DNA from: Anthonomus grandis grandis
Taxonomy: Eukaryota; Arthropoda; Insecta; Coleoptera; Curculionidae
Assembly (NCBI RefSeq): GCF_022605725.1
Contig: NC_065551.1
Location: forward strand, 29,016,001-29,080,000
Reading direction: 5' to 3'
DNA: 64,000 nt
The notes beneath the pieces were generated by a model. That model searched no databases. It saw only the letters and a list, made by a program, of their open reading frames with translations, and was not told where the DNA came from. The position numbers and the translations under genes were made by a program. Positions 1 to 11,925 of the stretch are shown here, piece by piece; positions within the stretch are counted from its first letter, which is position 1, and each line of letters starts with the position of its first letter.

Positions 1-404
1 CGAATATCTTTTTTACTTTTTCAGTTATTTTCGAAATAAGAATTTTTGACGCTTAATGCAGTATGTCACTTGGCATTAATATTTATTGGGTTTTTTTTAA
101 ACATCATAATCCTAAAAAATTTAAAGCATATTTAAAGACCAACGGTTTATAACCAAAGAACAAGAACAAAACTTTTACCAAGTGTCCATCATTTTGTAAA
201 ATACAATTCTCAATTTTTTCCCTACAAACGTTAACAGCTGTTTCAATTTTAAGTAGAGAGGGAAGTTTGTTTGTTATGTGTAACGTCCTAACTGGTCTGC
301 AATAGTTTTGTTAAATTTTGAATTTTTAGAAAACGGTAATAATTTTTTTTTTAATTATAGTTTGGCATGTGATCAGTGGATCATGATTATCATTTGCGAA
401 AGTA
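1..404. other. AT-rich non-coding stretch, left edge
   Basis: No open frame of useful length, no splice-bounded exon and no transposon motif was recognised. The sequence is rich in A and T runs, as expected for insect intergenic or intronic DNA. Confidence 0.5.
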
Positions 405-985
405 GAAAGAAAACCCTCCAGGCTCTTCGGAGGATTTTTCTCAAATGTTTTTGATCTAATTTGTTATATTGTCCACGAATTCAATTTTTTTTTATTTTCC
501 AGCTTCTGAGGTAATTTTTACACCTTCTAGGAATCTAATTTTTTGACGTTTTTAGACTTTTGACGTTATTTTTAGGTGTATAAATTCTACATACATCAGA
601 TATTGGAAAAAAAATCTATTTTTACAAGGAATAGATTTTTTTTGAGTATTCCAGGATTTATCTAAAAAATTCCCGTTTTCCAGGCTTTAGACTTGGATTT
701 TTACATCTTCCAGAAATTTAAAAAAAATTATTTCTTCCAGGCTCTTAGGAACAATTTCTTAATGCATCCGACGTAATTTTTACGTTTTCCATAAGTTACA
801 GAAAAAAATCAATTCTTCCAGGCTTTTGAGAGGATTTTTCTTATATATGACGTAATTTTTTTGGCTTTTCCAAGTATAGGAAATATATATGTTATATTAT
901 CCAGGCTTTTGAGGTAACTTACAGAAATTAGAAAAAAAATCTGTTCTTCCAGGCTCTCGGGTGCAATTTCGAATGTTTGACAACT
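405..985. repeat. degenerate tandem array built on a TTCCAGGCT core
   Basis: The core TTCCAGGCT(C/T)TT with small changes recurs at about 414, 496, 680, 735, 815, 900 and 944. It is followed by GAGG(A/T)-type sequence and runs of T, then a second half with TTCCAGAAATTAGAAAAAAATC-like sequence. Several spacings are near 80-85 bp (735, 815, 900), which suggests an ageing minisatellite with a unit of about 80 bp. Copies differ by many substitutions and indels, so the array is old. No coding potential is seen. Confidence 0.6.
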
Positions 986-1214
986 TTACTGGTGCGAACT
1001 CGTTTGTTTAAATAATTTTTTGAGAGAACTTGGTGCAAGAATACATAAGATAAGGATAAAGTTTAAATGTTTTCAAAATTCAATACCAAATGAGGAATAA
1101 TTCCTAAATATAGCGAAATTTCTCTGGTGCTTAAATACGGTACAGCTTCAACATAATATGCAAGAAAGTTTATAACATTATCTCCATGGTATCTTATCTA
1201 ATACCTTTCAATTA

Positions 1215-1345
1215 CACCCCTTAGTGGTCAAATTTTGAATTTAAGGATAATTTCCAGCATTTTCTCTTGGCCACTTTTACAATGTAAAAAAGAAATCTAA
1301 TAAGGTCAGATTAACAGTTTCTTACGATCCACGATTTGCGAAACA
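1215..1345. repeat. dispersed repeat copy 1 (mate near 53.93-54.03 kb)
   Basis: A stretch of about 110 bases containing AATTTCCAGCATTTTCTC, then a GTCAGATT-ACAGTTTC block and ending GAAACACCCT matches 53930-54035 in the same order with scattered differences. The GAAACACCCT end resembles the tips of TA-inserting mariner-like elements or their MITEs. Two copies 52 kb apart indicate a dispersed family. Confidence 0.55.
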
Positions 1346-3418
1346 CCCTATACTGTGTCTCCAAAATTGGAGATGCCTTTATTCCGATCTAGATACGGTG
1401 AGAGAAAGAACAACACTATAATATTTAGTTTTATGCAATTATATTTCTACATAAATGCCGTTTAATTGGCAGTATTATCTCTTGTAATTTTACAGTTGTT
1501 TAAATAAAAACTAACTTTGACTTTATTATAAAACTGATGGTTATGTTGCAGGTTGCACAATAGAAAACCGGAGTTTAAATACTATGATTATAATATAAAT
1601 TAACAATGTTGACTAAATACTAGAACTGCAGAAAATGTTACATACATTATTATTTTAAGATGCATTTAGTAATTAAATAAATAATCAATGAACAATAAGT
1701 TAACTAGAAAAAATACACGCACATACTTACAGCCATTTAGAACAATAATCAAATGGAATTAAAGTATGTCCCCAAAATTAATAAAAACACTTTTTAAAAT
1801 TTTCGGTTACATCGTTACTAACTTTTTAACGTTCTTGTCATTAGGAACTTAATTAGTTGAAGCTTCAGTCATATTCTAAGAGCCTTCATCTTATTTTAAG
1901 AATTCATCTACTTTTTAGCAGACTTTTATATAAACTTGCGCAAAATAAAACAAATTGTTAAAATAAGTGGCTCAACCTTTTAATGCTCTCAAATAATTAA
2001 ACCAATTTTGAAATTCCCGTAGTCTAATATTTTGAAACATAACGTTTTGTCTCTGTTGTCATATCTTATCCCGCTTCTTCATCTATTATATTCCAACTCG
2101 TCTCATCTCTATTACACAATGCTAACAAAATTAGACTTTAATTCGTACATTACGAGTCCCGTTTACGCAGTAGTAATTTTGGAAGGAAACACCATTATTT
2201 ACACTTTACGGTTTGATGCTTTTCGCTGTTTGCGTTTGCCTAATATTATCGCTACGAGTCGAATTTTGTGCGATCATAGAGAAACTAACGCAACTTCTGT
2301 GTTATATCTCATGTGGGATAATAATTATTCATTTCAGCATACGACGGGCTTGTAAATACTGAATTAATTATTTTGAACTCTATTGGACTTGATAACACAT
2401 GTTAACCAGCGGCACTTAATTATTAGCAATTATTAATTAGGAGAATGAGTCACTGAGAAACTAATCTGTAGTTTCTGACATTAAAACTACACAATATTTT
2501 CAAATAAAGCACAATTGAGAAAATTTTACTCTACGTAAATCTGATAATAAAAATAATGCGATTTACAATAATTTGTTTCATTTAATGATTTTGTGCTTTA
2601 AGACATACAATCACGATAATAATATATTATTGACTGCTTTAATTGGACGAGAAATAAAAAGAGAAAACTGAAAAGTGCTTTCTGATTGATGTGCTTGTCT
2701 TAAAAAATTTCGTTTGCCGGTCACCCTTTCGTTTACGTGATTAATTAAACTGGAAATTAAAGAGATCGATCTTCTGGTATTGACTGATTGTGCATTTTCG
2801 GTGATCCAAAGCTAATTTAAGTAAGGATGAAAATTACCGTTTTCGAAGTATCGTATCCTGGTCTTTTGCTGAAAAGTGAAGTCAAATTAATATTGTTTCA
2901 AGAATGTGACAGAGAAAAGAATTATTAAATAAAATTCCAATAATTTTTAAGTCAGGAGATAAATAAAAAAAAAAATTCTTCATACTTAATGGTCTTTGAT
3001 GCATTCAGCAAAGGATTTGGATGTTGTATTTATTATAACGCGTTAAATTTGCTGAAAATATTGAGACTGTGTCAGTAGTCAATTTAGAGGTATAAACGTA
3101 TATGGAAAAGTATTGAGTTTGGTAACTTTAGTAACAAACTCATAAGAAAATGAATTGAAAAGATCAGAATAATTTTTATTATTCGCATACTTTGGCAGAA
3201 TATTGAATTCTTTTGATTTGTGCTTATTATTTTTAAATTACTGCTGCCCAGACAATCATTTATGCTTGTCGATGTTTTAAGTATTTGAAAACTTGAAAGA
3301 GTGTTAAGACTATGTGATCCACATCATATAAAATTCCATAAAGTAAATTACGAATCCAACATATCCATACTTCAAAAAACGCCGAGAATACCAGCTGTTC
3401 TCCGTCATTCTAAAATGA
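1346..3418. other. AT-rich non-coding stretch
   Basis: One open frame of 107 codons (2032-2355, plus strand) starts with TTG, has no recognisable domain and lies in unremarkable AT-rich sequence, so I do not call it a gene. Nothing else was recognised. Confidence 0.4.
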
Positions 3419-3453
3419 CACAAGTTTTCGCACGACGTCACTGGAGACGCGTG

Positions 3454-3490
3454 GAAGGTTCGCGAATCTTTCGGAATCATGGTCAGCCGA
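3454..3490 (+). promoter_or_regulatory. heat-shock-element-like array, upstream repeat copy
   Basis: The pentamer series GAA-TTC-GAA-(TTT)-GAA occurs with two-base spacers from 3454 to 3476, and the fourth unit is one base off consensus. It is followed about 20 bases later by GTATATAAGG, a TATA box, and then a CAGTTCAGT start-like region. HSF trimers bind alternating nGAAn/nTTCn units of this kind. The layout resembles a heat-shock promoter. Confidence 0.6.
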
Positions 3491-4504
3491 GTATATAAGG
3501 AGCCGCATCGCCATTGGGAGTCAATTGACAGTTCAGTGCCGTGCAGTTCGGAATATTGGCGCGATATTTAAATTGGATATAAATAGTATTAAACAAATAC
3601 GTTAAAATGTTGCAAGGTTCAGAATCTCTAAATTTCTAGACAATTTCGCCAACCTGAAAGCTAAATTGTTGGAAAACTGTGCCAAACTAGAAAAAACTTT
3701 ACCATCCTCACTAATTTAAGAAGTTTGGAAAAGTCAGAATACTCACCACAATTTAAAAAGTAGAGAAAAGCTAAGGGAGAACTACCAGGTTAGGTAAAAA
3801 GATTTTGGAGAACAAAAAAGACTTGAAAGAAGAATATCTAGTCTCCTTCACTAGAAAAACAGATTATCTCATTAAGATAAAATCCAGGAAAATCAGAATA
3901 AAATTGCAACATTGGACAACACTATCGGTGAACTGCCTTGTAGATCTTCAACAGTAGCAAGCAAGATTATTTTATGGTAATATGAAATCTGTTGGGCTGA
4001 TGCGCCTCAAACCATCTCAATTTCATGGTGCTACATCCAGGAATATTTATCAGCGTCAGATTGACGCAGCTACAAAAGCAAATGATTTGTCATCTAGGAA
4101 GAAGGCCACTGCCTGTAGAGGAGATGCTACTGCCATCCTACAAAGAAGGTACCCCGAAGAACAATAATTCTAAGTCTACGACCACCTATTTGGAGATGGG
4201 TTAGAGCCAATCATACTTGAAACATGTCTACCACACGTAGTTGAGGTAATAGAGGTCAACAGAGTGCTTGCAAGAGTTTGAAGCTGACATTGCACGTTTG
4301 ATTCGACTGGCATATTCAGATTTTCCTCAAAGAATCATAGAATATTTGGCAGTCCCTGGATGGACTTCGCGATAGTGAAATGAGACAGTATTTACTACTA
4401 GTACATCCACCTAAGCTAGTAGATGCATTAATACGAACCCTTGAATTCAAAGCTGCTAAGAACATAAATAAGGGCAAGTGGTTCTACCGCACTGGAGACG
4501 CGTG

Positions 4505-4552
4505 GAAGGTTCGCGAATCTTCCGGAATCATGGTCAGCCGAGTATATAAGGG
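4505..4552 (+). promoter_or_regulatory. heat-shock-element array plus TATA box, downstream repeat copy
   Basis: Five perfect alternating pentamers (GAA at 4505, TTC at 4510, GAA at 4515, TTC at 4520, GAA at 4525) sit at exact five-base spacing. A TATATAAGG box follows near 4543. This is a textbook heat-shock-factor site at promoter distance from the TATA box. It lies in the second repeat of the LTR-like element, so it could drive transcription outward into flanking DNA to the right. Activity is an inference. Confidence 0.65.
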
Positions 4553-4640
4553 GACGCTTCAGTTGACAGTTCAGTACAATGCTGTTAGAAATATTGGCGC
4601 GATGTTTAAATTAGATATAAATAGTTGTAAATAAGTATGG

Positions 4641-6991
4641 CGTAATTGACTATTTTCATGCATCGATTATTTTAATTAACACGTAACGAAGAGTAAAAAT
4701 GCTACAATCTATATAATTATGCTTAGTACAATTTAATTCACTAAACAAAGGACGTAATTTTATAAAAAAAATATCTGACAATTAAACTAGGTTTCGTAAT
4801 AAGAAAAGATATATTTCCCATCGGTTCTCAGATATCGAATAAATTATCCCAATTATTTAGAGCAAATAATAAAACATTGTAATCTACCTCGAGCCGTGTA
4901 CATGGGATGGGAATATAAAAGCCAACTAAGCGGTGTGAATCTTAATGGATTATAGTGAAATAAAAACTAGGTTAATTCGGTGATTCAGTTCCTTTCTCAT
5001 CTTGAACAATCGCAATTACTTGTGTAAAGAGTTGCGCTGCTCTAGTATTTCGGATTAATTAAATTTAAAGTAAAGATATTCTAAAATTTGCTGTTATTCG
5101 GATGGACTGTAAATACGAACAAGAAGTATGAAAGTATGACAAATAATTTAATTACTGACTTGGTAATTTACTGGTACAATATCAAAAAACGTAATTCATC
5201 ACTTTATAAATCGTTTTTAAAGATGGAAATTCTTTAATCCCAAGTTTGTATAAAAGTTTAACAAATAACACTAGATTATTTAATATTGCAATACAAATTT
5301 ACGAAAGTAGAAAACTCTTTAGATGCTAGAGTGCAATCATTAAATTGCAATAAACATAATAATGATCCATCGAATGCAAGCAAGAAATCGTTATGAAATA
5401 AATAATTACAGGCAGTAGGTAGATTGTGGAACGTCTTGATCATTTGTAAGAATTGGGGTTTTGGAATTGCCATTCACTTGGTAAGTGAAATATTAAACCT
5501 TAACATTTAGGAGTTAAAATATTTATTTAGAAGATGACCGGTAATTATGTTGGTATTTTATTAGTATATGAAATGTAATGTAATTTTTTTACAATATTAA
5601 ATTCTCCAACAAACGGGTCATAGATATCATAATTTTCTTATATAACCTATACTTCTTACCATAGAACTCTTACAAAACCAAAAATTCCAATCTCGAATTT
5701 TTGACGATGAACCAACTCAATAATCATGAATGTCTTAATTATTCATAATGTCCTAATACAATCGCCTAGGTTATGGTTATCGCGTTTCGTAATTCCGTGA
5801 CCTTCGTAGTATGAAATAATTTAAACCGTCGCTCCAAAAGTATGCAAAAATGAAAGTTAACTGTTTTATAATCAGATATCGGAAATATATGTGTAATACC
5901 TATTCATTCATTTTTACGTGGGGTGTTTTGTTGAGCAGTTTTTAAGAGAATGAACTATTGGTAGACCAATCAAGGTCTAAGTCTAAAAATTCAAAATTAG
6001 TTAGACCAACAACTCACATTTTTCTAAGAAATGTCACTAAATAAAAATCCTACTACGGTCCTGACCCTCTGTCTTATAGAAGAGCGGCGTTCCGCTTGTC
6101 ACGTCATAAAGGTACTGAGAGACAGGACCGAACTTGTCTGTCTTTAAACGGATTCTATTTTTATTAATATTTAAGATTCTCGATTGCAAAAAAAAAACTA
6201 TAAAAAATATAATTTTATCTAAGTAATGCAATCGCCACATTAAAAAAATTATTCGTTTTTCTTGAATTTTCCCAACATCTTTTAATTTTATAAAATGTTG
6301 GATAAAAAACTGAGAAAAAAAAGATTTTTTTCCTAAATTTAAAAAATATAGTATAGTTATCTTCTCGGGAATCTATTCATGGTTTTCAGAGACTTTACCC
6401 CATCAGAAGAAGGAAAATTTAAACTATTGTATTCTAGTAAATAGTTTTCCACTTTTTTTAAACTTGGAAGCTCACTCCTTGGATTTTTAGACCTCCCTAA
6501 CTTAATTTTTGTTATGTAGTGTGTGTATGTTAAGACTGAAGAAAACCTGTTAGAGTTTGTTTATTGCCTGTGCTTAATCAAGACTTAAGTAATATAAACT
6601 GCTCTAACTAGTGTTAAGCGATTTCAAAATATTTAGACTCTTGTTATTACCAGGATGTGTGAAACAAGAAAAGCAAATATTTCAAATACGAAGAGAAATT
6701 TCTTATAAAATCTATTTCAAAAATTCCAAAGAATTTTGGAAATTTACAAAGGATTATTAACATAATTCGATGTGCGAATGCCAAAAGTTGTTCCTCTTCT
6801 ATATTTCTCAATTAAAATTTATATTGGTGTAGTCGATTCGTACTTATGTATGTATGTGTGGGAATTACAGTTAAATATTTAACATTATTTTACCCACTGT
6901 AATAAAAAATTTTACAATTATATAGAATAGTTCAAGTAATAATTCATATTTTAGTGACATTAGTTTTAGAATTGCTAACAAAACGAGTTTA
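4641..6991. other. AT-rich non-coding stretch
   Basis: Short minus-strand open frames at 5276-5473 and 6037-6240 have no family resemblance and no splice context. No transposon signature was recognised. Confidence 0.4.
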
Positions 6992-8538
6992 TACAGTATG
7001 TATCAGCCAAATAGAATAAATTCCATAATAAATAAGTAAAGACTTTTGGATTCTTCAGAATATTCCAGACATATTTCGTGTACAATATCCGATACTAATT
7101 TTTCACTGTTTGAGATATATTAAGTGTTTTTCGATTTATTGAAAATAAAAGCCAAAAAAAAATATTTGGTTACATAAATGCCTTACAAAACACTAAAAAA
7201 ACATGAATATTAATATATGCTCCTCACGAACGTCCTGGCAAGGTTCCTCAACAACTTAGGCGTGACCGAACTAATCGAAATCGTTATTCATCTTTTTAAG
7301 TCTTTTTGACGTATCTGCAAAATTGTAAAGTCTAATGATGTCAGGTCAGGGGATCGTGCTGGCCATTCCATCGGTCCTCGCTTCCCTATCCACCCATTTG
7401 AAATTAGTCGGTTGAGGTACTACCAGACATTGATTTGGTAAGGGGTAGTGCTCCATCTTGCTCAAATCATATGATATTAGCTGGAGCTTATGGGTTTGCT
7501 GGATTAGGATATTAGTTTGCCAAAGTTGGCACGACATTATTTTGAAGCAGTGTTAAATAATTACGACTACTCAAACTGCTATCGATGAACAAGGGACCTA
7601 TGATCTCTAACAATTCCTGCCCAAACATTTATCTTTTGAAGGTTCTTTCATCTAGTAAGAATTTTCTTTAGACCAATGGCGGCAATTTTGTGATTAGCAA
7701 AAAGTGAAAAGATGCCCTAATAAGAAAACAAAACTCATTGTTATCTAACTTTGGCATCATTTGTTCACCAAATCCAGTCTCCTATCAAAATCATCTTCTA
7801 TGAGTTCTTAAGTTGATATTATTTTACAGGAATTTTCTTTCATTGTTCGAATAATCGATGAATGGCTAACATTGAACATTGGTGCTGCTTTTCTATCAGA
7901 AGTATGTTGGTTATTCTCAAACTCAAGCATAATATCCAATTTGCTATTATCACTTATTGCATTTGCAGCTGCTTTTTTAATACGCCTTGCATGTCACACT
8001 CGCGAAACTGCTTTTCTATTTTACTAATCGTTCCTCGAGATATGGGAAGAAAATTGGGAAAAAATGTTTAATGGAATAAGCTAGCAACTTGCATGTGTGT
8101 CCGTATGTTATCTCCATAACAAGTCATACGTAGAATTAATATTTTGTGTGTTTCTATTAAATAAGTCATTCTTCTGATAAGAATTTACGAAATTCGCACG
8201 ATTATGACACATACAAATTTATTTATCAGTAAGAAGGTATATTGAAGTGGTTTATATTTACTTTCTTATGGTCAAGACTGAAATGGAAAATAAGTATTGA
8301 GTATATTGTCACGAATTTTTGCAAGAAATCGAAAAAACTTAACTAAACTTTAATATATCCGAAACAGCTCAAAATTGGAATAGGGCCATTGTATATGAAA
8401 TGTCACAAGAATCCAAAAATTAAGTAATAGAGCAAGTTAGTAAAAATACCTATCGACGTATCTGAGCGTTTTCTCGGGAATATACTACCCCCATTTATTT
8501 ATTATGGAATTTATTTCATTTGACTGATACACCCTGTA
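6992..8538 (-). mobile_element. TA-flanked mariner-like DNA transposon, transposase decayed
   Basis: The left end (TACAGTATGTATCAGCCAAA...) and the inverted right end (TACAGGGTGTATCAGTCAAA...) match over about 45 bases, including a shared AATAAATTCCATAATAAATAA block. TA flanks both sides (6990-6991, 8539-8540). On the minus strand, pieces of a transposase are readable: SDRKAAPMFNVS-like helix-turn-helix sequence near 7860-7900 and, at about 7340-7385, a WVDREARTDGMASTIP segment that in a neighbouring frame gives the EWPARSPDL catalytic-motif region. Stops and frameshifts interrupt it throughout. It belongs to the same broad insect group (DUF4817-type helix-turn-helix with a DDE domain) as the element at 51.4 kb. 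Confidence 0.75.
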
Positions 8539-9104
8539 TATTTTATGTAAAATTAATTACTTATGTAAATCAAAATTTATTTATATATTTAATTAATGGA
8601 CCAATAAAAAAAAATATTTAAAAAAAAACAAACTGAAATCAAGCACAAATCCTCTATGTGTGGGCGCCAAAAGTGCGTATAGGAAATTCAATTTTTCTCA
8701 ATTTTTTTTCAATTAACATTTATATTTCTATTGTCAGTTCGTGTTTATGAGTATTTAATGGGTATTAGAAACGAATGTTCAATATCATTTTATCTCTTGT
8801 TTGTAATGTGTAAAGTTGACTGTTTATGAAATACAAAATTTTTTATCATCAAATATAAGCCAACATCGAGACACCCTCTATTACGCACCTAATTAAAAAA
8901 CTCGTCATTCATTCGAAGAATCAACAAAATCCGATTTTAGGTCTATACAAAAACACCTCTCAATCAACACAAAAATACATATTAGTTCTCTAAAGCTAAG
9001 CGACCATGCGTGTTAAGAAATTTATCTCAAATTTCAAAACAAACAAATGCGTTAATCAAAAAATAGAAAGGAGAGAAAAGAGATTTATATAAATAAAAAA
9101 ATAC
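8539..9104. other. AT-rich intronic or intergenic DNA
   Basis: This lies just 3' of the donor of the Pgant2-like exon on the minus strand, so it is probably its intron. No further exon was recognised here. Confidence 0.4.
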
Positions 9105-9200
9105 CTTGTTGTCATCATTAGACACCCTGGGAAGATAATAGATGATAACAAACATCCATACAACCGTGAAGGCGAGCATGATCTTCACGTTACGCCTCAT
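9105..9200 (-). CDS. first coding exon of a polypeptide GalNAc-transferase 2-like gene (partial)
   Basis: The exon encodes 32 residues beginning MRRNVKIMLAFTVVWM and ends in phase 0 at an AACAAG|GTAT donor. A short basic tail followed by one hydrophobic segment (residues 7-25) is a type II signal anchor of a Golgi glycosyltransferase. The MRR...ML.F..(L/V)W...I.YY pattern resembles the N-terminus of GALNT2 and its insect counterpart Pgant2, which start mucin-type O-glycosylation in the Golgi lumen. An acceptor-like TTTCCAG ends at about 9223, just upstream of the ATG, and a GACG|GTAAGC donor at 9442-9443 suggests a 5' untranslated exon in the GC-rich promoter. The catalytic exons were not found in the window and presumably lie to the left. 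The name rests on one short exon, so it is tentative. Confidence 0.5.
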
Positions 9201-9419
9201 TTTCTCCAAGTTGAATCTTCTCCTGGAAAGATTATCCCGAAAACCTGATCAGTCGCCGCATCGAGTTCAAGAATATCTCGCGGTTTTCTTAGTTTCGAAT
9301 TTAAATCGTATATTTACAGTTTTCATGTCACCTTATATCATTCCGACTAGATCAACGCGACTAAGCGACTACTACCACGGAGTTTCGCACTTATTTTCTT
9401 TCAGCGGCGTTTTGCCTTG

Positions 9420-9660
9420 ATTTGATGGGGTGTAGTTGCTTACCGTCGTCGATTGTTTAACTACTGCTCTCTTTTTTGTTGTTTGACGCGGCCCCCCTCT
9501 CTTATGTGAGATCGAGAGAGACAGAAGAGACGGCGAATCATGTGTATCGGCGTCGTATTATTGAACGACGTCGACCGGTGACGTCACCACGAGGTGGAGA
9601 CGCCGCACGGTTAAACATCGCGATTGGCGTCGCGACGCCGTTTTTTTTTTGCACCGAATG
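9420..9660 (-). promoter_or_regulatory. GC-rich promoter region with a perfect CRE palindrome
   Basis: This is the most CpG-rich island in the left part of the window, lying immediately upstream of the Pgant2-like exon. It contains TGACGTCA at 9579-9586, the full cAMP-response/ATF element, plus several CGACG and GTCGTC repeats. A splice-donor-like site at its lower edge supports a transcribed 5' exon here. No TATA box is evident. Confidence 0.5.
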
Positions 9661-10469
9661 CTAAATGGATTTTTATGCAAAGATTTTATGTCTGAAGGAA
9701 TGAGTCCTAATGATTCGAAGTTTTGCGAACAAAAGAATTCCCTTAGCTGTTAATTTTTTTTATTATCTACGTATTAATTATTTTTTTAAATTAGATAATT
9801 TATTACTTTGTAGTCATTAACAACATAGATAATTGCTTTTATTTCTACCTAGCAGCTCATTAATTAAAAGGACATTTATTCTTAATGGTGAAGAAATTTT
9901 GTATTCATCTTCCAAAATATAAAACAGATTTAGAGTGGAGAAAAGGTTCTACTGTAATGTTTATTTTTTAGCTATTTGATTGTGCACCTAAATGTTTTAT
10001 TTAATATGTTATTATTTAAAAAACAAGTAAGTATTATGTTTATTTATACTTGATAATTTGCGTTCAATTTGTTCAATCAAAAAGTATTGATTTTTTTTAT
10101 ATTTTGTAGAGTTATGTCCATATTCTTGGGTTTTGTAAATAAGGTGAAGGTAAAAAAAGGTCTTATTTCTTCAGAAAATTCCTATTTTTTTTCATTAATT
10201 ATTAGGATTGGGTATTGGTGATCAATGTTGGTCGTATCTGGTTGATACATAATCTCGACAGTTCTTGTGCCTTTGGTGTTTTCGTCACCTATAAGACCAT
10301 GCTATGCTTAAAATGTAACATTGATGAAGAAAAACTCAAAAATATCTCTGAAATTCGAGTAATTAAAAATTTCTTCAATCCTAAAAGCTATTGAACCACT
10401 TAACGCAGAATTGAAATTAAACCATCCTCACAGGTCATCGACAACTATAGTATGTTCTATAGTTCATCA
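9661..10469. other. AT-rich intergenic DNA
   Basis: No exon, repeat boundary or transposon motif was recognised. Confidence 0.4.
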
Positions 10470-11136
10470 GTACTGAATAATGATATTTTTATAGAGATGC
10501 AAGTGCATTAAAAGCGTGCAAGTAATATTATAATTTATAATCTACCAGAACGAAACCAGGACTTGAATGTTATAAAAACTATTTGCGGATCAATCAATGT
10601 TCCAAATGTGGAAATAAAAAACACTCGCAGGCTAGGTAAACCCAACAAAACTGGTCATAGGATCCTTCAGATTATATTTATTCCAGGATCAAGATCAGGC
10701 ACTGTCGTTGATGATAGAAATATTTACTTTGGTTCTGATGATCTGACCAAAATGCAGTTTGACGCTGAAACTAGGGTGAAAGCAGAATACAGAAAGAGGA
10801 TTTAATGGAGAGAAGATCATTGAAGTGAAATTCAGGGACCCCTGGTATTATTTCAAAAATCTAAAACACGTGGATTGTCTTATGATTTAATGCCATTTGT
10901 TGCCTTTACACAATAGCAGCGCACAAATCATTACCGCGCAAATCAGTCTTCCTGATAACAGTCTTGAACAGCTCTTTGTTTCAATTGGATGGACTAATAA
11001 GAACTCTATATTAGGCAGTGTATATCCCTCGTAATTCCTCCACTCAAATAATTATGCTCAACTTTTTCTGAAATGCTGATTTCCTGGCCTTACAGATGCC
11101 CAACTTTAGCCTTCATCTCGTTAGCAAATTCAGCTT

Positions 11137-11223
11137 TAAATCAAAAGAGAACAACACAAAGTCTCAGTCTCAATTTTTTTTTTTTTTTGAGACCTGGACT
11201 TTGTGTTGTTCTCTTTTGATTTA
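11137..11223. repeat. perfect 27-bp inverted repeat (foldback hairpin)
   Basis: The arms 11137-11163 and 11197-11223 are exact reverse complements. The loop of about 33 bases contains a T14-like run flanked by CTCAA and TTGAG, which extend the pairing further. It sits inside the decayed LINE and is absent from usual LINE structure. Confidence 0.85.
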
Positions 11224-11879
11224 TTTATATTTAGGTCCCTTTGAGAATACGACTTCTTTCGAATTCAGCTTTACTGCTAGGCATATGAGTTCCATATGCT
11301 CTTCAGCCCAAATGTGATGTCCACCACATGTAGTTTTCACATCTTATTTCAACTAAAGACTTTTCGCGTTTAACATTGCGCGACAGCCTTTTGGATCTTG
11401 CTTTGACACAGGATTATTCTACTAAAGTTAAGTCATATTTTTGGATTCTCCAGTATTCTATCCATCACTTTGTATCGACTTCAGTGCTGCTCCGCCTGAT
11501 ACCAACAATGTCACGGATATTATGAATTCTACAGGGATTTCAGATCAGCAGATCGTCGTATCGTGAAATTAATCTGTTTTTGGATCAGTCTAATTAATTA
11601 CTATATTAAGTTTGTCTTTTGAAAATATGTTGAATGTTTTCTATGACATTATTTTTATGTCAATTGATCATGATAGAGCCTCTATTGCTAATTATCGTCC
11701 CATTTGCATACTTAGCGCAATTCTTAAGGGTTTTGAAAGTTTGGTCTGCGACTTTCTGTCTCCACTGTTGTATCCAGTACACTTGCATTAATAATTTGAA
11801 TTTAGTTAACTTTTAAGGGCTAAGGTGGATAAGGGATAAATAAAAATCCAACCTCTTCAAAACTTTTTTCCTTTATTGC

Positions 11880-11925
11880 CTACGTTTCGGCCTATATTAG
11901 GCCTGCTTCAAGATAAACAGAAAAA
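11880..11925 (-). repeat. small hairpin tail motif (GGCCTAATATAGGCC-type)
   Basis: Read on the minus strand, a GGCCTA/TAGGCC hairpin is followed directly by GAAACG. This hairpin-GAAACG arrangement is common at retroelement tails and in hammerhead ribozymes, but the preceding CUGANGA box reads CTTGAAGCA here and is not intact. Confidence 0.4.

Larger units (their letters stand above)
3419..4640 (+). mobile_element. decayed LTR retroelement (Ty3/gypsy-like) with internal deletion
   Basis: Two direct repeats (about 3439-3600 and 4490-4635) share the same order of blocks: CACTGGAGACGCGTGG, a heat-shock-type array, GGTCAGCCGAGTATATAAGG, a CAGTTCAGT leader and an ATATTGGCGCGAT block. Between them, the region 4250-4480 reads in pieces like the C-terminal part of a Ty3/gypsy-type gag (an ADIARLIRLAY-like segment, then LVHPPKLVDALIRTLEFKAA). 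Frames are broken and no protease, polymerase or integrase is visible, and the gag-like frame runs straight into the second repeat. I infer LTRs around a remnant that lost pol. Exact LTR ends are uncertain because no clean TG...CA termini or target duplication was identified. Confidence 0.55.

Noticed and set aside
2032..2355. 107-codon plus-strand open frame
   Set aside because: It begins with TTG, has no domain or conserved pattern and no splice or promoter context; length alone is not evidence in AT-rich DNA.
3439..3600. A cellular hsp70 gene promoter
   Set aside because: No heat-shock protein coding sequence follows either copy, and the two copies bracket a gag-like remnant, which fits LTRs better.
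7200..8100. A host gene on either strand at 7.3-8.1 kb
   Set aside because: The frames lie between matching terminal repeats and carry transposase motifs.
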